Shown here piece after piece: positions 34,556-45,773 of a stretch of DNA of 64,000 nt. The notes beneath the pieces are model-generated. The model saw only the letters and a list, made by a program, of their open reading frames with translations, was not told the DNA's origin and did no database searches. A program made the translations under genes and the position numbers. Every line of letters begins with the position of its first letter. The stretch's first letter is position 1. Source of the DNA: Allomyces macrogynus ATCC 38327 (Eukaryota; Blastocladiomycota; Blastocladiomycetes; Blastocladiales; Blastocladiaceae); the NCBI GenBank assembly GCA_000151295.1, contig GG745366.1:270739-334738 (forward strand). Direction: 5' to 3'.

Positions 34556-37500
34556 ATGTCGACCAAATCGCTCCCGGCGCCGCCGACCTCCTCGTTGGCC
34601 GTTGTGCCGGCCACGGCGGCCGGTGCGTCCTCCGCGGCGTCCGGCACCTCCTCGGTCGACGCCCTTCTCGCTTTGTACACGCCTGGCACCTCCGTGTGGG
34701 TCCCCGACGACGCCGACGGGTGGCGCGCGGCGACCGTGCACGCCGTGATCCGGCAGTCCGATGCAGTCACGGTCAAGGTCGTCGACGACCGGGGCCACGA
34801 CCGGTCGGCAACGTGCCCGCTGGCCAAGTCGCTCGACGACCTGCCGCCCTTGCGCAATCCGCCCATGCTCGAAGGGATCGAGGACCTGACGAACCTGTCG
34901 TACCTGCACGAGCCGGCGGTATTGCACAATATCCGCGTGCGGTACGCGCAGCACCAGATCTATACCTACTCCGGGATCGTCTTGATTGCGATGAACCCGT
35001 TCCAGAAGGTGGCGCTGTATACGAATGATGTGGTGCGCGCGTATTCGGGGAAGCGCAGGGGGGAGCTGGAGCCGCACTTGTTTGCGGTTGCGGAAGATGC
35101 GTTCCGTGGGATGGTCAGGGATAAGAAGAACCAGAGTATTATTGTCTCGGGCGAGTCTGGGGCCGGGAAGACGGTGTCTGCAAAGTATATCATGGTACGT
35201 GCGCTTTCTGAGGGGTGGAGTGGGTGGAGAAGATGCGACTAACAATGAATTTGACAATAGAGGTACTTTGCCACCGCCGACTCGGGCGACGGCACGCACG
35301 CCGACGGTTCCGACGACTTTGACGCTGCCGATCTCGACGACTTCAACGGCGCGACGATGAGCGAGGTCGAGCAGCAGGTGCTCGGTACGCCATTCCTGGG
35401 CCGATCGTCCGTTCCAAACCCTTGATTGACCCCCCCATTTCCCGATCTGCTCAGCGACGAATCCGATCATGGAATCCTTTGGCAACGCCAAGACAACGCG
35501 CAACGACAACTCGTCGCGGTTCGGCAAGTACATTGAGCTGCTGTTCAACGACCACGCCAAGATCATTGGCGCGCGCATTCGCACCTACCTGCTCGAACGC
35601 TCGCGCGTCGTCTTCCAGCCCGAAACCGAGCGCAACTACCACGTCTTCTACCAACTGTGCGCGGGCGCGCCCGCCGCCGAACGCAAGTCGCTCGGCCTGC
35701 ACCCATACTCATATTTCAGTTATCTGAACCAGGGTGGCAACGGCGTCGTCAAGGGCATCGACGACGCTGCCGAATTTGAGGCGACGCAGCGCGCGCTCTC
35801 GACGGTTGGCGTGTCGGTCTCGGAACAGTGGCAAATCTTCCGTCTTCTCGCGGCGATTTTGCACTTGGGCAATGTGCAGATCATTGCGCTGCGCAGCGAC
35901 GAGGCCTACATTCCCGACGACGACCCGGCACTGGTCATGGCGTGCAAGTTGCTGGGCGTGCCCGCGACCGAGTTCAAGAAGTGGCTCGTGAAGCGGCAGA
36001 TCGTGACGCGGTTCGAGCGCATCGTCTCGGGGATGACGGCGACGCTCGCGACAGTCGTGCGCGACTCGGTCGCGAAATTCATGTATGCGGGTCTGTTCGA
36101 GTGGCTAGTCGATAAGACCAACGCGAGTCTGTGCCCCGACGAGGTCGTCGCATCGTTTACGAGTTTTATTGGCGTGCTCGATATTTACGGGTTCGAGCAT
36201 TTCAAGAAGAACTCGTTTGAGCAGGTACGCGGTTGGTGGTGGTCGGGGCGAGTTGCTCGTCGCCTGGCGGTCTGACTGACGCGCGCCCACGGTTAGCTCT
36301 GCATCAACTACGCCAATGAGCGGCTGCAGGCCGAGTTTAACCAGCACGTGTTCACGCTTGAGCAAGAAGAGTACGTGCGCGAAGAAATCTCGTGGTCGTT
36401 TATCGACTTTTACGACAACAAGCCGTGTCTCGAACTGATCGAGGGCAAGCTCGGCATTTTGGCCCTCCTCGATGAAGAGTCGCGACTGCCCGGCGGGTCC
36501 GACAAGGCATTGATCGGCAAGCTCTATTCGCACTTTGAAAAGAAGCACCCGAATTTCGGCAAGCCGCGGTTCTCCAACACGTCCTTTATCGTGCACCATT
36601 TCGCTGACCACGTTGAGTACGAGATTGACGGGTTTCTCGATAAGAACAAGGACACGGTGCCCGACGAGCTCTTGGCGCTGCTGAACGCGTCCACGTTTGA
36701 GCTGCTGCCGGACGTGCTCGCCGCGCACAAGGTCAACAAGCCGGCCACCCCGTCCGGACCGGCCCGGATCGACTCGATGACGGGCGTGCGCCCGAAATCG
36801 CTCGTCCACCGGCAACCCACGCTCGGGTCGGTCTTCAAGCAGTCGCTGACGCAGCTCATGGACACGATCGCGTCGACCGAAGTGTCGTATATCCGGTGCA
36901 TCAAGTCGAACTCGGCCAAGCTGCCGTTCCAGTTTGAGCCGCAACTCGTGCTCGCGCAACTGCGCGCGTGCGGTGTCCTGGAGACCATCCGGATTTCGAC
37001 CGCCGGGTACCCCGGCCGGTGGACCTTCTCGGAATTCGCCGACCGGTACTACATGCTGGTGCCGTCGACCGAATGGCACGGGTTCACGGATATTCGCGCA
37101 CTGTGCACGACGCTGCTGCACCGCACGATCCCGGACGAGGACAAGTACCAGGTCGGGCGCACGAAAATCTTTTTCCGAGCCGGGCAGCTCGCGTTCCTGG
37201 AAAAGCGCCGGTCGGCGCGGCTGCACGCGTGCGCGACCTCGATCCAGCGCGTCGTCCGTGGGCATCTCGCGCGGAAACACTTTTTGGCATTGCGCAAGGC
37301 GGCGATCACGATCCAGCGCGTCGTGCGCGGGTTCCTCGCCCGCACGCAGGCGAAACACTTGCGCGAGCGGCGCGCGGCGACGCGGATCCAGGCGCTCGTC
37401 CGCGGGCACCCTCGCGCGGCGGCGGTACCTGCGGCTCCGGCGGGCCGCGATCGTCGTCCAGGCGGCGTGGCGCGGTAAAATCGCGCGGCGCGTGGCCGCG

Positions 37501-39735
37501 CAGTGGCGCCGGGTGCGCGCGGCGACGCGGATCCAGGCGGCGTGGCGCGCGGGTGTGGCCCGGCGCGTGTTTGCGGCGCACATGCGCAAGATCGTGCTCG
37601 CGCAAGGCTGTATTCGGCGGTACTTGGCCAAGAAACAGCTCAAGCAGCTCAAGGTCGAGGCAAGGTCGATTGCGCACATCAAGGAAATCTCGTACCGGTT
37701 CGAGAACAAGGTGATTGAGCTCACGCAGAGCTTGGCGGCCAAGGAAAAGCAGGCGCGGCAGTTGGGCGAGGCCGCGCGCGCAGCCGACGCGCAGGTGAAA
37801 GTCTGGCGCGACAAGTGGGCCGACGCGCAGGCGCAGATGGCCAAGATGACGGACCGGATCAACGAGTTGGTGGTCGCGGCGAGGGAGGTCGAGTCGTTGA
37901 CCGCGCAGACCAAGGGGCTCACGTCGCAGATCAATGCCGCCAACGAGTTTTTGAAGGCCAAGGACGCGGAACTCGGCGCGGCGAATGACACGATTCAGAA
38001 ACTTAAGGACGAATTGGCCAAGAAGATCGCGCAGGAAAAGGAGCGCGAGCGCGAGCGCGAACTCGCGCCGCCGCCGGGACTCGAGTGGGCGCAGATTCAC
38101 TCGCTCCGGCAGGAGGTTGACGCGCTCAAGCAGCAGCTTGCCGAGGAGCGTGAGTGGCGCCAGGACGTGGCCGAGATGCCGTCCGCGGCCGCGGCGGCAC
38201 GCGACGTGGACGACGAGTACTTCCGGCGCGGCCCTGCGCCGAGCAATACCGCAGTTGCGGGTCCCTGGCGCACGGCGCCTGCTGTCGCGCAGGCCATTTC
38301 GCACCAACGGCGGTTCTCGTCGGTCGACGGGTGGACGCCACAGATGAAGGCCATGATCACGATCGACTTTGACGCGTCACGCAAGGGCCACAATGCCGCG
38401 GCGACACCTGACGCGACCGCGGCCGCCGCGCACGAGCAGCTCGAGTTTCTCCTGCAGGACCCGGCGCTCGAGCGCGAGTTGGTGGATGGGATCGTGCGCA
38501 ACGCGCCAATCCCGCGTGCTGCGAGCCACGACGCGACGCGGCGCCAGGTCGTCTATCCGGCACACGTCGTCGGCGTGTACGTGATCCAGGCGTGGCACCA
38601 CGGGCTCGCGACGGCTGTCTCGGCGCTCGTGCCGAGGCTGTGCGCGGCCATGGAGGACCGCGTCCGGTCGGCGCATTTCGATGACGAGGTCGTTGGGTTC
38701 TGGCTGGCCAATGTGCTCGAGCTCGATGCGATCTTGCGGTCCGCGCAGGGCACCGTCAGCAGCAGCACGCGCCGCGGTGGTGCGAGTGGGCCGGACCGCG
38801 GAATTCTCGCGCAGGCGCGGCGCGACGTGGAGCGCGTGTTTGCGGCTATCTACTTCCCGTGGGTGCGCGCATTGCGCAAGCGGATTGCCAAATACGTGGT
38901 CCCGTCGGTCATCGAGTACCAGGCGCTGCCCGGGTTCATTTCCAAGACGGCGGCCGTTGGCGCGGCCTCGCTCTTCCGCGCCAACGTGGTCGGCGGGTCC
39001 GGCGCGCGGTGGACCGTCGACCAGTTGCTCGACGTAGTCGAAAAGGTCTGGTCGACACTGCAGTACTACTACGTCGACGCGGCGGTCGTCGACCAAACGA
39101 TCGCGCAGCTCATGGCGGTCGTCGGCGTGCAAGGGTTCAACCACCTGATTATGCGCAAGCATTTCGCGACGTGGAAGCGCGGGATGCAGGTGCAGTACAA
39201 TGTCGCGCGCGTGCGCGAGTGGTGCATGCAGCACGGGCAAGCCGCGGCCGCGAAACACCTCGACCGGCTCGCGCAGGCCGCCAAGGTCTTGCAGTTGACC
39301 AAAGCAAGCCCATCCAATGTCGACGTCTACGTTGACGACCTGCTCGACGTCTGCGACCAGCTGACGCCCACCCAAGTCGCCAAGCTCATGGCCATTTACA
39401 CCGTTTCCGAATTCGAGACACCGCTAGCGCCCGACGTGGTACGCGCTGTTGCCGACCGCGCCGTGCGGTCCAAGCGCGCGGGCGAGGGTGGGGAGACGCT
39501 GTTGCTCGCTGTCCCGCCGGATAACGATACGTCGTGGTACGTGCGCCCGGAACCGCGGCGCGTCATGGCGCTCGAAGCGTGGATACCGCCGCCGGATGGG
39601 GCGCACGAGGATGGCGAGGGCGAGGACGAGGACGATGAAGAGGTCGTGGACGCCGACGAGGTCCCGCGCGTCGCGCGCTTGTTGCAGTGCGTGCAAACCA
39701 TGGCGGCAACTGCGTCAGGGAATGGCGGTGTTTGA
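34556..39735 (+). CDS. Class V myosin heavy chain; one-base frameshift near 37405
   Basis: Four exons (34556-35194, 35261-35384, 35455-36224, 36297-39735). After correcting one surplus base the protein is about 1,656 aa. Motor motifs: P-loop GESGAGKT, switch I NDNSSRFGK, switch II DIYGFEHF, and the N-terminal SH3-like start (SVWVPDDADGW). The converter region is followed by about six IQ motifs (IQRVVRGHLARK, IQRVVRGFLART, then four more). A coiled coil (about residues 1010-1180) and a dilute cargo-binding domain (GFNHLIMRKHFATWKRG, SPSNVDVYVDDLLDVCDQL) complete a myosin V, which carries vesicles and organelles along actin. The frame breaks in the third IQ motif at GGG 37404-37406: upstream IQALVRG, next frame TLARRRYLRLRRA. 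Without correction the protein would stop at 37478 after the neck. Confidence 0.95.
37404..37406. other. Frame-breaking GGG in the third IQ motif of myosin V
   Basis: The IQ consensus continues across this point only if one G is removed. Both sides are strongly conserved, so an assembly error is the simplest explanation. If real, it would give a truncated motor-neck protein lacking coiled coil and cargo domain. Confidence 0.8.
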
Positions 39736-40415
39736 TGCACGATTGACATGGGCGTTGGGTTTGTAATTTTTGGCGCTGCAGCGTTAGCTTGCGAGAATAC
39801 TTTGTAGATGATACGAGCGATTTGGCTCAGTTTTGAATTCCCGTTGTTGATCTCTGTTTGCTGCTTGGTCGTTGTCAGCGCAATTCTTCGGAGCGGAGAC
39901 GTATCCAAATAACTTATCTCTGTGGTGGATTGTCACCTAGACAAGTGACCATCGATCAGTGGCGACGACGTTGGGAGCCGCATGGTGCTGACCTGTTCAA
40001 AAAAACGAGGGAGTCGCCCTGATGATAAATCGATTCGCCTTTCCATATTATATTGTTCGATGCGGCACCCCGGCCTTTTGCATCGTAGCCTGACTCAATG
40101 GCAAGACCCAGCATGCCATGTGTTCTCGGCGTCATTACATGGGCACCCCAAGGCGAAAGCATCACCCGAAATGGACCTGAATATCAGCGGAGAGAGAGTC
40201 GTGTCAAGGTCAGCACTGACGCTGGCCATCATCCCAGCTTCTGACAGACATCAGTGCATGTTGCTTCCTGCCCCTCCTTGAGCTTGGGAGGATTGGAGAC
40301 CTTTTGAGAATCTTTCGAGTATGTGTCCGCCTTGTGGTCCAATTGCGGTCGTTAAGCAATCATTGACCGTGGGGAACTGGCGTGGTTCAAATGTTGTGAG
40401 AACGGCTGAGAACCC

Positions 40416-41025
40416 ATGACCGCCCTTGAGGATTTGTTTGACAGTATCAACTTGGCGGATCCCGACCAAGAACCGAACACATTCCTCCCATATCCGCGAA
40501 CCGTTATGGCTTCGGGAGTGCCATTTGGTCCCCTGAAACCGCAACCATTCACCAGTGCAACCGATCTTGGTTGTATCGGCCCCGTTATGAGCCCGGACCT
40601 GGACGTACCGGCTCTCGAGTACTACGAAGATTATGGCGACGAAGACGAATGGGACTGCCCTTTTCTCGAGGAACGAGTTCATTCAAGAAGGCGTCGACAT
40701 GGCTTTGGCCGATTCAGCAGAACAACATACTTCATCGACGCTCAATCAGTATGCGTTGAGCGAGGAGACACTTCCATGGTCCCGATGGATTGCGACGCAC
40801 GCGGCCGCAGCTGGGCAAAACGCAAGACAAGTCAATGGTTCCGCGCTTCCCTCGTTTCCGGTTACACGTTGGCGAAAGCGTTCTGCTGATGATTCGGAGG
40901 AGTCCCAATTACCATTGGCCCCAAAGCGCAGCCGGATTGCAATGCTGAAGCCGACTCAAGAGGAGAAGATCTTGAGCAAGGCATTTGCTCACCATGTGCG
41001 CAATCGGGTCATCGCGGTCGTCTAA
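40416..41025 (+). pseudogene. Hypothetical acidic protein, broken frame; possible bZIP relic
   Basis: Starts MTALEDLFDSINLADPDQEP and runs acidic (YYEDYGDEDEWD) to about 40660. The likely continuation lies in the next frame (FSRNEFIQEGVDMALADSAE) and ends at 41025 with QEEKILSKAFAHHVRNR then stop. The C-terminal stretch, preceded by a KRS...D and PLAPKRSR segment, resembles the basic-region approach of the minus-strand bZIP locus at 41.6-42.6 kb. No intron cleanly joins the frames, and the zipper half is missing. GC content and codon bias differ from neighbouring genes. It could be a decayed paralogue or a short-lived orphan gene; I cannot tell which. Confidence 0.3.
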
Positions 41026-41609
41026 GCTCACGTGCCTGCTCGAGCCGTGTTTATGCTCATGCACGAACGGCCAAGCAAGAGGCTGCGATCCGGTCTCGCT
41101 CTTTAGGCTCAGAACGGTTGCCAAGCATAAGCGGATACCTTTGTACATAAACAATGGAGCCGCGAAAGATAACCGTTCATCGTTGAACTGTCAAACTTTG
41201 ACCAAGTCGAAGGCATAGGCCTTTTGAGATAGGAAACGTAAAAAGTCCAAATCAACCACAAAGTCAGCAGCGTCAGTACAAGTACCTTCGCGCTCTGTTG
41301 CTGGCCCGAGGGCCTGCGGGCCAGTCGCACGACACGGCAACAATTCGTCCTCACAACCCACTGGATCGTGGATGGACACATGGGCATGGTGTGCGCAACT
41401 TCTCCCTCAACTCGCTCATCCTCTCGCAAACATGAAGTGATGCTGAGCTGTATCAGGATGGTCCACGCATTTACTTCATTCGAATCACCTTCAAACGTCT
41501 TCACATTGGCAAATGCAACCGTTGCCAACGACAACGTTACAGGCAGAATCCTCGAGAAGCGATCGAGGAACCTACTCCATGCGAGCAGCGACCGCAAGCA
41601 AACCAATTA

Positions 41610-42625
41610 CTAGTCCCGATTGTTTCGCATGCGTTGCAGCTCCACGAGCACCAACTGCAGCGTCTGACCTTGCTTCACGTGTCGCGCTTGGAGTTGCGCG
41701 ATCTGAGCACTTCGCGTCTCGTTTTCAGTGCGGAGTGTCGCATTCTCGTGACGAATCCGTTCTTCTTCCTCCTTTTTCCAAACGCGCGAGGTGCGGGCAT
41801 GATGCTTGCTTTGTTCACGCTTTTCCTCGGGCGTCTTGGGTGCGGCTGACCGGCACAGCTTGGCAGAAGCGAGTTGAACGCATCGACTTCGGCCGCGCGC
41901 TTGAGCGAGCCCGCAGTTGGTGGAGCGGGAACATGAGCCATGTTCTCGAATAGGGGTAGAGCCGCCTCGGGAGCCCTGGCCATAGACTGCGGCATTATAT
42001 GCATCATGGTCTGCATGAGCGAAACGTGATCAAGACTTGGAGAAAAGGGGGACGGCGCGGGAGCGGCATGAGCGAACTGAGCAGGGCCAGATCCAATGGC
42101 GTTGGCCAGAAAAGGAGTAGCATGAATTTGATGTGACGTGGTGTTGCTGAACATCAGCGCGGACTGGGATTTGCCCAGCAGTTCTATAAGATTTTCTTGG
42201 GAATGAAACGGGTCATCTTGACCGGCAACTGTGACGTGAATATCGACGTGCAGGGACAATCGCGGTAGGCGTCGAATCAGCGTGTATTGCACGATCGCCA
42301 TCGTCACTTGTCTCGGCAGCGGGGACACAGTCGTTGGAAGCTTCGCCTTGATCAAAGTGCACGTTCATGACCATATCTGTTCAAGCTTGTCCAGGCCAGC
42401 ACCACCGAAACTCAGCTCGACGTCCGCAATCTCAAACGGTCGCTGGTTCTTTGAGTTGACTAGCATCTCAGACGTGGCAAAGAGCGGCTGCACGGGCGCA
42501 CTTGGCTCTTGAGCTGCGAGAAAGGGCTCCAGTATTTCACCGCCGCTGAGGAGCACATCGAGTTCCTTCAAGCCCATCAGGTCGTCGGAAAATAGATCGT
42601 CATGGTGCAGAGCACGCGTGGTCAT
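41610..42625 (-). CDS. bZIP-like transcription factor, frame interrupted
   Basis: Begins MTTRALHHDDLFSDDLMGLK and continues acidic/hydrophobic through at least two reading-frame changes. One at about 42300 fits an intron (donor after the codons for LEQI, acceptor acaag). Another near 41840 does not match a normal intron. The C-terminal frame, ending at the stop 41612-41610, reads TPEEKREQSKHHARTSRVWK then KEEERIRHENATLRTENE and QIAQLQARHVKQ: a basic stretch ARTSRVWKK followed by leucine-zipper-like heptads. The Asn expected at the start of the bZIP invariant N-x7-R is absent. A nuclear DNA-binding role is inferred. It may be a real gene with one sequencing error or an early pseudogene. Confidence 0.45.
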
Positions 42626-44312
42626 GATGGCTCAGCTCTCTGGCTCTCGTCGCGCCTACACTATAACAGAACAGCACGGTCAATCCCACAGGCCAACGAA
42701 TTGGAACAGCGTTTGAGTGTGGCTGTATCCGGCATGCCTCCTTGCGCTAATTCCTATGCGTTCGGGGAGTGCGCGCGGATCGCTGTCGAGAAGGCGGACA
42801 CGATCACCAATAAATATGGTGGGACTTGACGGACTGCGGCGCGCCACAGTTTCGAGTGGAGGAGCGCAGGGAGGGAAGATATATTCACAGAGATATCGGG
42901 AGAAGATGGTCAAGTTGATCAACCATGTCATTCGCTCTTCCACAAGCACAGTGAACCACGTCCGGGTATGGTCCATCTCATTCGCCAGTTCTCTCAAAGA
43001 TACTTTGCAGCCGAAAATTCTTTCGCTGAAGTTTTCTCGCTGGAAAGCTCGCGACTCTGGCGTGCTCGTCGCCGCGCACTGCCGCGATTCAGGGCTGATG
43101 CGGCCATCGCCAATAGATTCGGTTCCTCAGAAGTAATTATCACCCAGTTCGTATTACCAGACAAAATCATACCGGTGCAGAGCAATTGGAGGATGGCGGT
43201 GATGACGAAAATGAGAATTTGTTGGAGACGCAGACGCGAAAGGACGATAGCATCTGTCTGGACAAATGCGCTCAAGAATTGCCACCGTCCTCACGGGAGG
43301 TCCTGCCAGGAATCATGTCGCAGACGTCGACCAGCGAAGACAATTTGGGCATAATTCGAAAGTCGTTAAGTCATCATGATTCAAAGGGAAATCAAAAGAT
43401 ATGGACGCCACCTCCCGGCCGACTGTAGTATGCGCCCATTTCCCTTGTCTCGGTTGCCGCCTGGTCGAACACAATATATATCTTTATTGGACCGCGACGT
43501 GTGTCGTGTTTCTCAAGTCGCGCATCCTGGACTTCATTTCTTGGTTGCGACAAAGCACATCCGTTGTTGCTGCAACAGGGGATACGTCATTCGTCGATAG
43601 GACGCGTTCTGGACGCATGCATGCTGAAGACAGAACATGGGTTGAGCATGAATGAATGCTCGGGCTCGCCAGGGAGCCGGCGTGATGAGAGGCAAAGGGC
43701 CCAAGCCAAGCCTTTTGAGCCTTGCATGGGCCGCAAGTCGCAACGGAGCACCCAGAACGCCCGAGCACAGTCCACGACCTCGAAGAGCTTCACTCGAACA
43801 ACCCGTTGCTCCAGCTGTTGCACCCGCGGCACTCGATATCGACAACATCGACAGCGTAGCCGACGCGCTAACTTGTCGCACTCACTGCCCGTCTGCGCAC
43901 GCTGTGCCACGGCCCAGTTTGCCGCGTCGTCTGCGCCCTCGCCCGAAATCATCGCGGGCCCAAGCAGCAAGTCGCAGCACTCTTGGGCCGCCGTCGCCAA
44001 CTGGACCGTACTCTGCAACCGTCCGGCTGCCACCAACTCTCGCCACTGCATTTCGGCCTTGGACGAGTCCTGTCCGTCGTCATCTCGCGGATTCGACGCA
44101 GCAACACTGCGCGCCCAACGAGTGCACGCTACCGTCTCGACCGGCGGCTGGACAGCGGAACTGTCGTTTGGACCCCGTGGGCGCTTTGCTGCCGACGCTG
44201 TTTCCGCACCGTGCCTGTTGCCACCCGTCGACCTGACTTTGTGCGACGAGGCAATTGTTTGGCCACCTGTCTTTTTCCTGTCGCGGCGCCGCGCCACCAT
44301 CTCGTTATCACC
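42626..44312. other. Intergenic, lower-GC then GC-rich leader of the Kch1-like gene
   Basis: No supported gene. A short acidic frame (43186-43428) has no domain. A TATA-like tatatatc occurs at about 43475-43482. From about 43650 composition returns to GC-rich, probably the promoter and leader of the transporter gene starting at 44313. Confidence 0.4.
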
Positions 44313-45773
44313 ATGGGCGGTCTGTGCTCGACGGCGAAATGGAAGCGCGAGGAGGTGCCCGACCACAAGTTTGATTTTGTCGACCTTGACGAGTACAAGC
44401 GGAACGACTGCTGGTCGATGGTTGGTTATTCGGGCGTATTCCTCGTCACGTTTCGCTCGGTGCTCGTCTACTTGGCCGACTTGTCGACGGCCGTGCTCAT
44501 CATGGCGTTTGACCAGTGGTCGACCAAGCCGCCCGACGAAATTGCCAAGTCCGCGAATCTCTCGAAAACGCTCGGCATGTCGCCGTCCACGTACCAGACG
44601 CTCGCCAACAACTTGCGGTGGGTCTACTCGGGCTCGATTATTGTCTCGTTCCTGCTGCTCGCGCTCGACACGAAGAAATCGTTCCGTATCATCAAGTCGC
44701 GCGACATTTCGTTTGCCTTCACCGACACGATTGCCTACCGCTACTACTGTCTGCGGTCGTTTGCGCACTGGTGCTTTTTCCAAGAAGTGCGGTCAAACCA
44801 TCGCACATCCGACCAGATTGCGCAGTTTGTGTTTTTCCGGCTCAAGGGGTGGAAGCGGTTGATTTTTGCCGAGACGCCGCGCCATATCATCACGGCCATG
44901 CTGCTCGCGTACCAGCTCCGGATGCTCGGACTCCCGGACGATACCGATCTGCGCAAATGGGGCAATGCGCACCCGAGTGCGACCAAGCTTCAAAGGGAAC
45001 AGTACCGAACCGACTTCAAATGGGATCTCGTCAAGACGCACGTGCTCGACGTCAACTCGCTCGCGCAGCAGTTTGGTGTCTTCACGATGACGTTCGTCTT
45101 TGTCATGTATGTCTTCAACGTGCTCTCGACCTTGGTCGCGGCCATCGTCTACGTTCCGCTGTTGTGCAAGATTCGCGGCAACCTCAAGGAATACGTGTGC
45201 CACTTGATCGACAAGCGCATTGGCGAGCTGATGCGGCGCAAGGCGCGCAAGCGGATTGAGCAGCAGCAGCAGGAACTCGCGCTCTACGGGACCACCAAGG
45301 AGACTGCCGAGACTGGAGGACCGCGCGCCGAATTGCCCGTGCTCGCCGACGACACGGGTTACGCGCCGTCGCCGTTTGCCTACGGGGCGGCGCCGTCACC
45401 AAGCGTCGCCAAGGCCGCGGCCGCCGCACCGTCGCCCATGACCTACGCGGCCAACATGCAGCACGCCACGCCCTACGCGTCGCTCGGGCCCTCGGCGTAC
45501 GGGACGGCCACACCCACGCAGGGCTACTCGATGAGCGCCGGGTACGGCGGGACGCCGCAGTACGCACAGGCGCCAACGCAAGGATCGCCCTACCAAGGTG
45601 CAACGGCCGGAGCATACGACCGGTACGCGTACCAGCAGCAGCAACCGCAGCCCGTTCAGTATGGCGCTGGTGGTGGCGGGTACGGCGCAGGACGCAGTGC
45701 GTACCAGCCGCGGCAGGCGTCGGCGCAACAGCAGCAACAATCGGCGTACCAGTACTACCAAGACGGGTACTGA
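44313..45773 (+). CDS. Kch1-family low-affinity potassium transporter
   Basis: Single exon, 486 aa. The start MGGLCSTAKWKREEVPDHKF follows a good context (caccATGg); the N-terminal MGGLCS could be lipid modified (Gly2, Cys5). Family hallmarks are RDISFAFTDTIAYRYYCLRS, FCF-type AHWCFFQEV and KGWKRLIFAETPRHIITAM. Hydrophobic segments occur at about residues 45-70, 110-130 and 275-305. In yeast Kch1/Kch2 provide K+ influx that permits high-affinity calcium uptake during mating and stress. The last 150 residues are Ala/Pro/Tyr/Gln rich (YAYQQQQPQPVQYGAGG), a cytoplasmic low-complexity tail longer than usual. No intron is evident. The family appears restricted to fungi, which supports the source assignment. 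Confidence 0.87.
   Translation: MGGLCSTAKWKREEVPDHKFDFVDLDEYKRNDCWSMVGYSGVFLVTFRSVLVYLADLSTAVLIMAFDQWSTKPPDEIAKSANLSKTLGMSPSTYQTLANNLRWVYSGSIIVSFLLLALDTKKSFRIIKSRDISFAFTDTIAYRYYCLRSFAHWCFFQEVRSNHRTSDQIAQFVFFRLKGWKRLIFAETPRHIITAMLLAYQLRMLGLPDDTDLRKWGNAHPSATKLQREQYRTDFKWDLVKTHVLDVNSLAQQFGVFTMTFVFVMYVFNVLSTLVAAIVYVPLLCKIRGNLKEYVCHLIDKRIGELMRRKARKRIEQQQQELALYGTTKETAETGGPRAELPVLADDTGYAPSPFAYGAAPSPSVAKAAAAAPSPMTYAANMQHATPYASLGPSAYGTATPTQGYSMSAGYGGTPQYAQAPTQGSPYQGATAGAYDRYAYQQQQPQPVQYGAGGGGYGAGRSAYQPRQASAQQQQQSAYQYYQDGY

Noticed and set aside
36105..37991. A 628-codon reverse frame across the myosin gene
   Set aside because: Antisense of conserved myosin V motor and IQ sequence; no independent support.
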